24,228 bases of DNA from NCBI GenBank assembly GCA_031257595.1, contig JAIROH010000128.1, positions 1 to 24,228 on the forward strand, given 5' to 3'. Positions 15,087-22,798 of the stretch are shown piece after piece; positions within the stretch are counted from its first letter, which is position 1, and each line of letters starts with the position of its first letter. Under the pieces are notes generated by a model. The model worked only from the letters and a program-made list of their open reading frames with translations, did no database searches and had not been told where the DNA came from. Both the position numbers and the translations under genes were made by a program. This stretch comes from Treponema sp. Lineage in GTDB: Bacteria > Spirochaetota > Spirochaetia > Treponematales > Breznakiellaceae.

Positions 15087-17620
15087 AACGTGTCGTAACC
15101 GATCCGGAACGCTGCGTATGTTGTAACCTCTGTATACGTGTATGTCCCTGCGAAACGGCGAATGTAGCGATAGACAAAGATCGGCGGATCACGATAGCGG
15201 TCGATCCAAAGTACTGTACACTCTGCGGTAAATGCATTCCGGTATGCAGAATCAGCGCCCGGCGCATTGAAGAAGTTCCGGGAGAGGAGCTGAAACCCGG
15301 CTCACCGCCCGTGCCCACAGACGCGGCGATAGAAGCGGCGTTTATCGCCCTGGACAAAGATACGGAGCCCAAAAGACACATTGACTGCGGCGCCTGCGGA
15401 TCCGACAGCTGCCTGGGCATGGCGAGAAAAATAGCCCTTAACGTGAACTTTCCGGTTAACTGCAGTGTAAAGGCCAAGGCGGATATTATGCAGGAACACC
15501 GCCGGAATCTGGAGCTGTACCGCAAAAACGCCGAATACATTGAACTGGTTCACGAAATCGGGACAACCCTGCTCGCGGTCAACGACGAGGATTTTTCGGA
15601 GGTTATGCAAAACGCCCTTGACGCCCTGCGGGCTACTCTTGAGGGAAGCGGCGCCCATGTCTGGAAAACGAAAAAGGACGCGGACGGAATAAAGCTTAAG
15701 CGGATCTACGGGTACCCGCTGCGGGAAGAGACAGGTCATCCTGAATTTGACGACAAACTGCTTCCCGGCTGGATTGGGGAGCTTTCCCGCGGGCGCAACG
15801 TGGGGCGCAACCTTGTCATCATGTCCGAAACGGAAAAAAAGCTTTTCCGGGCCGGCGGCGTGGCTTCGGTACTTGTCGTACCCATTTTTATCAAGGGAAA
15901 ATTCTGGGGGGCCATCTCGGTAAACAGCGCGTTTGAACGGTCCTTCGGTGAAGAAGACGTCGCCGTAGTTACCGCCGGCGGCATGCTTATTGCCTCAAGC
16001 ATTCTGGAAAAGGAGTTAACCGAAAGCCTTATCGAAGCGAAGGAAGCCGCTCTTGCCGGTACGCAGGCAAAAAGCGATTTTCTTTCCAAGATGAGCCATG
16101 AAATCCGAACCCCGATGAACGCGATTATCGGCATGACCAGAATTGCGGAAAATACCGGCGATATCGACAAGCTCAAATACTGTCTTTCGATGATTAAAGG
16201 ATCATCGACGCATCTTTTGGGAATAATCAACGACATTCTTGACATGTCGAAAATAGAGGCGGGAAAATTCGATCTTGACAGCGCTCCTTTCAACCTTGAA
16301 AAAACCCTTTCCGGAATATGCGACATTATTGATGAAAAAATCGAACAAAAAAATCAGGTCCTTAACATATTCCCGGCGCTTGATATGCCGACGTACTACC
16401 GGGGAGATGATCTGAGACTTGCCCAGGTGCTGACAAACCTTCTGTCCAATGCGGCGAAATTTACCCCGGAAGACGGCAGGATAACCGTCCGGGTAGAGGA
16501 AATAGAGCAAAAGAAAGATGTTTCCCGGCTTCGTTTTTCGGTAGCCGATACGGGAATCGGCATGACAGATGAGCAGCGGGCGCGGATTTTCAGTCCGTTT
16601 CAGCAGGCCGATAAAAACATTACCCGGCGTTTTGGCGGAACCGGCCTCGGTCTTGCCATATCCAAGAACATTGTCGAAAAAATGAACGGCCGTATCTGGG
16701 TCGCTTCCGAACCGGGAAAAGGCTCCTCGTTTATCTTTGAGGTGGAGCTGGCGAGAACAAAACCCCAGTCCGAAAAAGATTTCGCGTCCGAAGCCCGGAA
16801 ACTTTTTCCGAAAGGCCTGCATATTCTGGTGGTTGAAGACGATCCCGAATTACTGGACCAGCTTGTACAGGGCCTTAAAAAATTCGGCATGACGCCCGAT
16901 TCGGCCAAAAACGGCGCGGAAGCGGAAAAGCTGGCCGCGGAACATTCCTACGACGCCGTTTTTGTGGAAGCCCGCCTTTCGTCCGTACCGGAAGATAAAG
17001 GCCTTGCCGGGGAGACGGGGCTCAAGACCGCGGAAACATTGAGCCGGCTGCTGGATCCGGAAAAAATCATCATGCTCTGTTCTTTTCTTGAATGGAACAG
17101 AATAGAAGAAAAAGCCGTCGCGCTTGGCATTAAACGGCGTCTGGGCAAGCCGGTGTTTTTATCAACCCTTTTCGAGGCGATCAGCCCAACGGCGGAAGTC
17201 GCCAGAAGCGCCGACAAAGACGAAACAAGGCCGGATTTCAGCGGTATTTTCCTGCTGTTGGCGGAGGATATCGATATTAACCGGGAGATTTTTCGCGCCA
17301 TACTGGAAGATACCGGCATAAACATAGAAACCGCGGAAAATGGAAAAATTGCGGTGAATATGTTCAGGGAAAACCCGGAAAAATACGACATCATCATTAT
17401 GGACGTTCAGATGCCCGAAATGGACGGCATTGAGGCGACGCAGGCAATCCGGGCCATGGCTACGAAAGAGGCGAAAAACATCCCCATTGTCGCGATGACA
17501 GCCAATGTCTTTAGAGAAGATATTGAAAGATGCCTTCTTGCGGGCATGAACGATCACCTGAAAAAACCGGTAGAAGAAAAAGCCCTGCTGGAAAAAATCG
17601 GTTATTTTACCGGAAAATGA
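15071..17620 (+). CDS. Hybrid histidine kinase with ferredoxin and Fe-S input modules
   Basis: This is an 849-residue cytoplasmic protein with no membrane helix. Domains in order: a 2[4Fe-4S] ferredoxin (C15, C18, C21, C25 and C49, C52, C55, C59); a further four-Cys Fe-S module of the PF04060 type (C106, C109, C114, C131); GAF (about 157-315); HisKA with phospho-acceptor H343 in SHEIRTPMN; HATPase with N box LTNLLSNAAKF, G1 ADTGIGM and G2 GGTGLGLAIS; a degenerate receiver (about 583-705, E633 at the phospho-acceptor position); and a complete receiver (about 725-849, D778). Redox, iron-sulphur or electron-flow sensing is inferred. Clostridial and treponemal hydrogenase-type sensors have the same Fe-S modules around an H-cluster domain; that domain is absent here. 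ATG 15071 gives a 16-base overlap with the carboxypeptidase gene; GTG 15083 gives a GTGA overlap with GGGAA upstream and may be the true start. Confidence 0.93.
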   Translation: MGTPVKRVVTDPERCVCCNLCIRVCPCETANVAIDKDRRITIAVDPKYCTLCGKCIPVCRISARRIEEVPGEELKPGSPPVPTDAAIEAAFIALDKDTEPKRHIDCGACGSDSCLGMARKIALNVNFPVNCSVKAKADIMQEHRRNLELYRKNAEYIELVHEIGTTLLAVNDEDFSEVMQNALDALRATLEGSGAHVWKTKKDADGIKLKRIYGYPLREETGHPEFDDKLLPGWIGELSRGRNVGRNLVIMSETEKKLFRAGGVASVLVVPIFIKGKFWGAISVNSAFERSFGEEDVAVVTAGGMLIASSILEKELTESLIEAKEAALAGTQAKSDFLSKMSHEIRTPMNAIIGMTRIAENTGDIDKLKYCLSMIKGSSTHLLGIINDILDMSKIEAGKFDLDSAPFNLEKTLSGICDIIDEKIEQKNQVLNIFPALDMPTYYRGDDLRLAQVLTNLLSNAAKFTPEDGRITVRVEEIEQKKDVSRLRFSVADTGIGMTDEQRARIFSPFQQADKNITRRFGGTGLGLAISKNIVEKMNGRIWVASEPGKGSSFIFEVELARTKPQSEKDFASEARKLFPKGLHILVVEDDPELLDQLVQGLKKFGMTPDSAKNGAEAEKLAAEHSYDAVFVEARLSSVPEDKGLAGETGLKTAETLSRLLDPEKIIMLCSFLEWNRIEEKAVALGIKRRLGKPVFLSTLFEAISPTAEVARSADKDETRPDFSGIFLLLAEDIDINREIFRAILEDTGINIETAENGKIAVNMFRENPEKYDIIIMDVQMPEMDGIEATQAIRAMATKEAKNIPIVAMTANVFREDIERCLLAGMNDHLKKPVEEKALLEKIGYFTGK

Positions 17621-17624
17621 TCCC

Positions 17625-17651
17625 CACCCGGAAGGCGCCTCAAGGCGGGTG
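17625..17651. terminator. Hairpin between convergent kinase and RRM genes
   Basis: CACCCG (17625-17630) can pair with CGGGTG (17646-17651). Alternatively CGCCT (17636-17640) can pair with AGGCG (17643-17647). The two share bases, so they are alternative folds. It lies 5 bases after the kinase stop and 12 bases from the RRM stop. The T-rich sequence after it is short (TTTT at 17661). Confidence 0.45.
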
Positions 17652-17662
17652 TGGTCAGCGTT

Positions 17663-17938
17663 TTACCAGTTGGAGCTGCGCTCGCGACGGGGTTTTTCCA
17701 TCGCCTCGTTTACCCGGATCTGGCGGCCGTCCAGTTCTTTGCCGTTTGTTCCGGCAATGGCGGCGTTCGCTTCTTCGTCGGTACTCATTTCGACAAAACC
17801 GAATCCCTTTGAATTGCCGCTGTCACGGTCAAAGATGATCTTTGTGGATGCGACTGATCCAAAGCCGGAAAACAGACTTCTGAGCCCTTCTTCGGTGGTG
17901 TTGTAAGAGAGATTGCCGACATACAGTTTCTTAGCCAT
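17663..17938 (-). CDS. Small RRM-family RNA-binding protein
   Basis: This is a 91-residue single-RRM protein: RNP2 is LYVGNL (residues 5-10) and RNP1 is KGFGFVEM (44-51), followed by a short basic tail (PRRERSSNW). Such glycine-poor single-RRM proteins occur in cyanobacteria, treponemes and some other bacteria; in cyanobacteria several are cold-induced RNA chaperones. The RNA target here is unknown. The ATG at 17938 has AAGGA ten bases upstream. The gene has its own promoter with a leader of about 71 bases that can form two hairpins, unusually long for this window, suggesting post-transcriptional control. It is convergent with the kinase gene and divergent from the branched-chain operon. Confidence 0.94.
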   Translation of the reverse strand: MAKKLYVGNLSYNTTEEGLRSLFSGFGSVASTKIIFDRDSGNSKGFGFVEMSTDEEANAAIAGTNGKELDGRQIRVNEAMEKPRRERSSNW

Positions 17939-17956
17939 TTGAAAAAAATCCTTAAT

Positions 17957-18007
17957 CCCGGATGTTCTGGCGTCCGGGCCGCCATGCTTGCCCTTTCATA
18001 CAAAGGG
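17957..18007 (-). promoter_or_regulatory. Structured 5' leader of the RRM gene
   Basis: Two stems lie in the predicted leader: CCCTTT (17991-17996) with AAAGGG (18002-18007), and CCCGGA (17957-17962) with TCCGGG (17973-17978). The second ends about 5 bases before the AAGGA ribosome-binding site (in minus-strand order). Temperature control or autoregulation is an inference. Confidence 0.45.
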
Positions 18008-18015
18008 GCTATAAA

Positions 18016-18044
18016 ACAGTACCCCAGTTTCCGCTTGTCGTCAA
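18016..18044 (-). promoter_or_regulatory. Promoter of the RRM gene
   Basis: On the minus strand, TTGACG (18044-18039), a 17-base spacer and TACTGT (18021-18016) form a plausible housekeeping promoter with a start near 18009. Its -35 overlaps the -35 of the divergent promoter. Confidence 0.5.
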
Positions 18045-18066
18045 GTAAAATTTCTTCTAGTATGAT
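18038..18066 (+). promoter_or_regulatory. Promoter of the peptidase-ilvN-leuA-cimA-leuB run
   Basis: TCGTCA (18038-18043), a 17-base spacer and TATGAT (18061-18066) match consensus at 4/6 and 5/6. Only 5 bases separate the -10 from ATG 18072, so the mRNA should start at or within a base of the start codon; no Shine-Dalgarno is present. CTTG (18034-18037) and CAAG (18042-18045) form an inverted repeat over the shared -35 region. Confidence 0.45.
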
Positions 18067-18071
18067 CTATC

Positions 18072-19046
18072 ATGATACATAAGTTATCTCGCCTGCTTTT
18101 ATCCGTATTGCTGTTTCTGCCTTTTCCGGCGGCCTGTAACGGCAAGTTCCAGGTATCCGGCGCGCCGCCACGGGAAGAAGCCCAGGTCCCCGAAGCCGCG
18201 GAAACTTCGGGAAAACTTCGGGATTACCGGGAACTTGGCCCCCAGGAGCGCGCGGAGCGTATGATGAAAGCGTTTGCCGCGGGTTATCCGGAAGCGATCG
18301 AAAAGGCTGAATTCCGCGACGGCGACTGGGCCGTATTGATGAAAGGCCGGTGGTTTTACTGTGCCGACGGCAGGCTGCTTCCCGAAGAACTTCTGGACAA
18401 AAAAGACCAGTTTGCCCGGCAAAGCTTTTACAGCTATTTTCCCGATCTGCCCGAATGGAAGGCCCCCGAAGGCGAAGCGGCCGAACGGCTGAAAAACGCC
18501 CTGAGCAGCCGGAGGGCGAATCCCCCCAGGCGGGCGCCTGATTTTTTCGATACGCTGTGGGACGCCCACAACAGGGGCGAATCATACGACAACCTCGTGC
18601 AGATACGCTTTCTCGGCAGGGCTGTTCTGGTCCACCGGGGTATTGCCGAACGGCTTGGCAAAATTGAGGCGCGGATACGGGAAGCGGCAAAAACCGATCC
18701 GGCAATACAGGAGTTTATAGACAATATAGGTTCCGTAGGGGCCTGGAACTGGCGTAATGTAGCCGCTACGGCAAGCCGGAGCTTTCATTCATACGCCACA
18801 GCCGTGGACATACTGCCGGAATCCATGCGGGGTCTGCAGACCTATTGGCAGTGGACGGCGGATAACAACGCCGAATGGTACACCGTTCCCTACAGCGGGC
18901 GTTTTCATCCCCCGGAGCCGGTTGTAAAAGCTTTCGAAGCATACGGATTTTGCTGGGGCGGCAAGTGGCTCCTTTTCGACACCATGCATTTTGAGTACAG
19001 GCCGGAAATTATGCTGATGTTCGGCATGACGGTAGAGGATCTATGA
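18072..19046 (+). CDS. M15-family zinc peptidase, probable lipoprotein
   Basis: This is a 324-residue protein. The N-terminus has a basic start, a hydrophobic core (LLLSVLLFLPF) and a spirochaete-style lipobox ending in PAAC, so C22 is probably lipidated. The C-terminal third carries the M15 zinc signature: SFHSYATAVDIL (ligands H239 and D246) and DTMHFEYRP (H306). It is therefore a probable D-Ala-D-Ala or L-Ala-D-Glu type peptidoglycan peptidase, different from the VanY-like protein at 14307. The middle region (about 50-200) has no fold I recognise. It is the first gene of the branched-chain amino-acid run, and its TGA overlaps the ilvN ATG (ATGA), an unexpected pairing of a wall enzyme with amino-acid synthesis. 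Confidence 0.88.
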   Translation: MIHKLSRLLLSVLLFLPFPAACNGKFQVSGAPPREEAQVPEAAETSGKLRDYRELGPQERAERMMKAFAAGYPEAIEKAEFRDGDWAVLMKGRWFYCADGRLLPEELLDKKDQFARQSFYSYFPDLPEWKAPEGEAAERLKNALSSRRANPPRRAPDFFDTLWDAHNRGESYDNLVQIRFLGRAVLVHRGIAERLGKIEARIREAAKTDPAIQEFIDNIGSVGAWNWRNVAATASRSFHSYATAVDILPESMRGLQTYWQWTADNNAEWYTVPYSGRFHPPEPVVKAFEAYGFCWGGKWLLFDTMHFEYRPEIMLMFGMTVEDL

Positions 19047-19630
19047 TGAAACAGCAGACCGCCAAAAAGACGCAGGCCGCGTCAGGCGTACAACGAACCC
19101 CGCGGCGTCCCGAAAAACGGACCCACGTTGTCTCCGCCCTGGTGGAAAACCGCGCCGGGACCTTAAGCCGGATATCGGGCCTTTTTGCCCGCAGGGGTTT
19201 TAACATTGACAGCCTTACGGTCGGTGAAACCGAAGACAGCTCGATATCCCGCATGACGATAGCGGTAACGGGCGACGACGCGGTGCTGGAACAGATAGTC
19301 AAACAGCTGGAAAAACTCGTGGACGTTATTGGTGTACGGGAGCTTGAGCCGTTTTCCTGTCTGCGCAGGGAGATCATGCTGGTAAAGGTCAGGGCGGATC
19401 AGAAAAACCGCCCTTCGGTCATTCAAATAGCGGGGATCTTTCGTTCCAGGGTGGTAGACGTTTCCGCTTCCACAATTACGATTGAGGCCACCGGGGGCAT
19501 GGAAAAGCTTAACGGCCTTATCATGCTGCTGTCCCCCTACGGCATACTGGAACTTGCCAGAACGGGGATGGTCGCGCTGGAACGGGGAGACAGGGTTTTG
19601 TCAATCGAACCGGTTTCAAATCCCGGCTAA
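19043..19630 (+). CDS. ilvN: Acetolactate synthase small (regulatory) subunit
   Basis: This is a 195-residue protein. After a 26-residue basic, low-complexity extension, the ACT domain begins (THVVSALVENRAGTLSRISGLFARRGFNIDSLTV), followed by the family's C-terminal domain (LVKVRADQKNRPSVIQIAGIFRSRVVDVS). It gives valine feedback control to the acetolactate synthase catalytic subunit, the first step common to valine, leucine and (with 2-oxobutyrate) isoleucine synthesis. The catalytic subunit gene is not in the window. ATG 19043 overlaps the preceding stop; ATG 19046 is better spaced (6 bases) from AGAGGA and may be the real start. ilvH is the equivalent name in other species. Confidence 0.95.
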   Translation: MMKQQTAKKTQAASGVQRTPRRPEKRTHVVSALVENRAGTLSRISGLFARRGFNIDSLTVGETEDSSISRMTIAVTGDDAVLEQIVKQLEKLVDVIGVRELEPFSCLRREIMLVKVRADQKNRPSVIQIAGIFRSRVVDVSASTITIEATGGMEKLNGLIMLLSPYGILELARTGMVALERGDRVLSIEPVSNPG

Positions 19631-19670
19631 GGAAGCGCTGATTTATTTTTCCGGAGGAAAGAGGAACAAC

Positions 19671-21206
19671 ATGAAGCAGATCACAATTTTTGATACCACA
19701 CTCAGGGACGGGGAGCAGGCGCCGGGCTGCAGCATGAATTCCCAGGAAAAACTTGAGGTCGCAAAACGGCTTGAAAAGCTGGGAGTAGACGTAATTGAAG
19801 CGGGCTTTCCCATATCAAGCCCCGGAGACCTGGAATCGGTCAAGGCCATCGCGGAGATCATAAAGGACAGTTCCGTCGCGGGGCTCTGCCGGTCGCTGGA
19901 AAAAGACATCGACGCCGCCAGGGAAGCCCTGGCCGGGGCGGCTTCTCCGCGTATTCATATTTTTCTCGCTACAAGCCCCATCCACATGGAGTACAAATTG
20001 AAGATGAGCCGGGATCAGGTGCTTGAACAGGCTGTCTCCGCCGTGCGTTACGCGAAAAAGTTTTGCGCCGATGTTGAATTCAGCGCGGAAGACGCCTTTC
20101 GCAGCGACCCGGACTTTGTATGCAAAGTTTTCGGGGCGGCGATTGAAGCGGGGGCCCTGACGGTGAATTTTCCCGACACCGTGGGTTACGCGATGTCCGT
20201 CGAATTCGGCGAACGGATCGGCTATATCAAAGAGCATACGCCGGGGATCGAAAAGGCCGCCCTTTCGGTACACTGCCACAATGACCTGGGGCTTGCCGTC
20301 GCCAACAGCCTTGCCGCCATAGCCGCCGGGGCGGATCAGGCGGAATGTACGATCAACGGCATAGGCGAGCGGGCGGGAAACGCGTCGCTGGAAGAGATTG
20401 TCATGGCCCTGCGGGTGCGCCGGGATTTTCTTAAAGCCGATACCCGTATCGACACCACCCAAATCTACGGGGCAAGCCGTCTGGTAAGCCATGTAACCGG
20501 GGTAAAGGTGCCGCCGAACAAAGCCATAGTCGGAGAAAACGCGTTCGCCCACGAAGCGGGCATTCACCAGCACGGGGTAATGGCGAACCGGGAAACCTAC
20601 GAAATCATGACCCCCGAATCGGTGGGGATTTCCAAAAACCAGATGGTCCTGGGTAAACATTCCGGCCGGCACGCGTTCGAAGACAGGCTTCAGCTGCTGG
20701 GCTTCAGCGTCGACGCCGAGACCCTGGAAAAAACCTTCAGCGAATTCAAGGTTCTCGCCGACAAAAAGAAAGTCGTAAACGACAGGGACATTGAAGCGCT
20801 GATTATGGGCGCGGCGGCGGTTCCCGAAACCTGGAAACTCGATCACTGGGCGGTCAACACCGGCAGCGCCCTGGGGGCCAGCGGAACGATACGGCTTCAG
20901 CACAAGGACGGCTCGTTTCAGAAACTTGTTTCCCTGGGAGACGGCCCCATCGACTCAATCTACAAATCGATCAACCAGATCATCGGCAAGGAACCGGAAC
21001 TGGAACTGTACGAAATCGGCGCCATTACCGGCGGCTCTTCCAGCCAGGGCGAAACGATGGTAAAAATAGCCTGGGACGACAGGCGTTACAACGGCCGAGG
21101 GGTTTCCACTGATATTATTGAGTCTTCGATAAAAGCGTACCTCGCCGCGATCAACGCGATGGAATGGGACATCCGGGGAAGTCCGGTTAAAGACAATTTA
21201 TCGTGA
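19671..21206 (+). CDS. leuA: 2-isopropylmalate synthase
   Basis: This is a 511-residue protein. It condenses acetyl-CoA with 2-oxoisovalerate, the committed step of leucine synthesis. Motifs are FDTTLRDGEQAPGCSM (metal-binding Asp and catalytic Arg), VHCHNDLGLAVANS (metal-binding His pair) and GIGERAGNASLEE. The C-terminal part, from about residue 390, is the leucine-sensing regulatory domain, ending in GGSSSQGETMVKI and a DIIESSIKAYLAAIN helix. The length fits the long, feedback-regulated form. The open frame extends back to 19482 inside ilvN, but ATG 19671 has AGAGGA 5 bases upstream and is the family start. GGAGG also lies a few bases earlier. It is 40 bases after ilvN and overlaps cimA by 4 bases. 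Confidence 0.97.
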   Translation: MKQITIFDTTLRDGEQAPGCSMNSQEKLEVAKRLEKLGVDVIEAGFPISSPGDLESVKAIAEIIKDSSVAGLCRSLEKDIDAAREALAGAASPRIHIFLATSPIHMEYKLKMSRDQVLEQAVSAVRYAKKFCADVEFSAEDAFRSDPDFVCKVFGAAIEAGALTVNFPDTVGYAMSVEFGERIGYIKEHTPGIEKAALSVHCHNDLGLAVANSLAAIAAGADQAECTINGIGERAGNASLEEIVMALRVRRDFLKADTRIDTTQIYGASRLVSHVTGVKVPPNKAIVGENAFAHEAGIHQHGVMANRETYEIMTPESVGISKNQMVLGKHSGRHAFEDRLQLLGFSVDAETLEKTFSEFKVLADKKKVVNDRDIEALIMGAAAVPETWKLDHWAVNTGSALGASGTIRLQHKDGSFQKLVSLGDGPIDSIYKSINQIIGKEPELELYEIGAITGGSSSQGETMVKIAWDDRRYNGRGVSTDIIESSIKAYLAAINAMEWDIRGSPVKDNLS

Positions 21207-22798
21207 TTGAAATTTTTGACACAACCCTGCGGGACGGCGCTCAGGGTGAAGGGATCAATTTTTCTCTCCAGGACAAGTTTGCCGTCATACGCGCCCTGGA
21301 CGAGCTGGGGGTCGCCTGGATTGAGGCGGGCAGTCCCGGCAGCAATCCCAAAGACGCCGAATTGTTCCGGGCCACCAGGAGGCTTTCGCTTAAAAACGCG
21401 AAACTCTGCGCGTTTGGGTCTACCCGCAGGCCGGACACCACGCCGGAAAAAGATCCCCAGCTCCGGCGTCTTCTTGAGGCGGAAACCGGCGCGGTCACGA
21501 TCTTCGGCAAAAGCTGGGATCTCCATGTACGCGAGGTACTGCGGGTAAGTCCCGAAGAAAACCTCGCGATGATTTCCGGTACCGTCGCCTGGTTTAAGGC
21601 CGCCGGCCGCTTTGTCTTTTTTGACGCCGAGCATTTTTTTGACGGATGGAAGGAAAACCCGGACTATGCCCTTGCCGCGGTTTCGGCGGCCCTGGACGCC
21701 GGGGCGGATACCGTTGTCCTCTGCGACACCAACGGCGGCAGTTTTCCCGGTGAAATCGCCGGGGGAACCGCCGCGGCCCTGTCGCTTGCGGGGGATTCCC
21801 GCCTGGGGATTCATGCCCACAACGACGCGGGGCTTGCCGTCGCCAACGCCCTGGCGGCGATTGAGGCCGGCTGCCGTCATGTGCAGGGAACCATCGTAGG
21901 CTTTGGAGAACGTTGCGGCAATACGAGCCTTGCCGCCCTTATCCCAAGCCTGGAACTCAAGCTTGGCCGCGCCTGTCTGCCAAAGGGAAAACTTGAACGT
22001 ATCTCGGAAATTACCCGCCGCATCGCCGAAACGGCCAATGTGCCGGTTCCGGCTGCCATGCCTTATGTAGGATCGTCGGCGTTTTCCCACAAAGGGGGCA
22101 TGCATTCCGACGGGGTACTTAAAACCCCGCGGTCGTTTGAGCATATCGACCCCGTCCTGGTGGGAAACGACCGGCAGCTTTTGATGAGCGAGGTCGGCGG
22201 ACGCTCGGCCATAGCGGAACGGGTCAGGAAGATCGATCCCACGATTACGCGGGAACATCCGGCGGTAAGCGCCCTGGTGGAAAAACTTAAATCCATGGAG
22301 GCTGAAGGCTGGGCCTTTGAAGGGGCAGGCGCGAGCTTCGAGCTGCTTGTCCGCCGGGAACTGGGCCGCTATAAGCCGCTTTTCAGGATCCTCGCCTACA
22401 GGGTGATGAGCGAACATCCCACCGGGGAATCCATTGCCTGTTCCCATGCCTGGGCGAAAGTCTGGGTCGATGGTCAGGACGAAATCGCCGCCGCCGAGGG
22501 GGACGGTCCGGTAAACGCCCTGGACGGCGCGCTCCGCCGTGCCCTTATCCGTTTTTACCCGGAACTGGAACAGGTCCGTCTGACGGATTACAAGGTCCGG
22601 GTTATAGACGGAGGGGCGGCCACCGCCGCCAAAGTCCGGGTACTTATCGAATCCACCGACGGCCCCGGCGCCTGGACCACCGTGGGGGTTTCCGCGGACA
22701 TTATCGACGCAAGCCGTTCCGCGCTCGTGGATTCCATTGAATACAAGCTTATCGGAGACATTGAGCGGAAATTCAAAACCTATGGCAACGCTGATTAA
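21203..22798 (+). CDS. cimA: (R)-citramalate synthase
   Basis: This is a 531-residue protein. It is LeuA-like but of the citramalate synthase class: FDTTLRDGAQGEGINFSL at the N-terminus (GEG in place of APG), AHNDAGLAVANAL, GFGERCGNTSL and VGSSAFSHKGGMHSDGVLK. The C-terminal domain (about 390-531) is the allosteric part. It condenses pyruvate and acetyl-CoA; LeuCD and LeuB then yield 2-oxobutyrate, so isoleucine can be made without threonine deaminase. This route is established in the spirochaete Leptospira. The start is GTG at 21203, overlapping the leuA stop (GTGA), so the two are translationally coupled. Distinguishing it from a second LeuA rests on sequence class, not on assay. Confidence 0.95.
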   Translation: MIEIFDTTLRDGAQGEGINFSLQDKFAVIRALDELGVAWIEAGSPGSNPKDAELFRATRRLSLKNAKLCAFGSTRRPDTTPEKDPQLRRLLEAETGAVTIFGKSWDLHVREVLRVSPEENLAMISGTVAWFKAAGRFVFFDAEHFFDGWKENPDYALAAVSAALDAGADTVVLCDTNGGSFPGEIAGGTAAALSLAGDSRLGIHAHNDAGLAVANALAAIEAGCRHVQGTIVGFGERCGNTSLAALIPSLELKLGRACLPKGKLERISEITRRIAETANVPVPAAMPYVGSSAFSHKGGMHSDGVLKTPRSFEHIDPVLVGNDRQLLMSEVGGRSAIAERVRKIDPTITREHPAVSALVEKLKSMEAEGWAFEGAGASFELLVRRELGRYKPLFRILAYRVMSEHPTGESIACSHAWAKVWVDGQDEIAAAEGDGPVNALDGALRRALIRFYPELEQVRLTDYKVRVIDGGAATAAKVRVLIESTDGPGAWTTVGVSADIIDASRSALVDSIEYKLIGDIERKFKTYGNAD

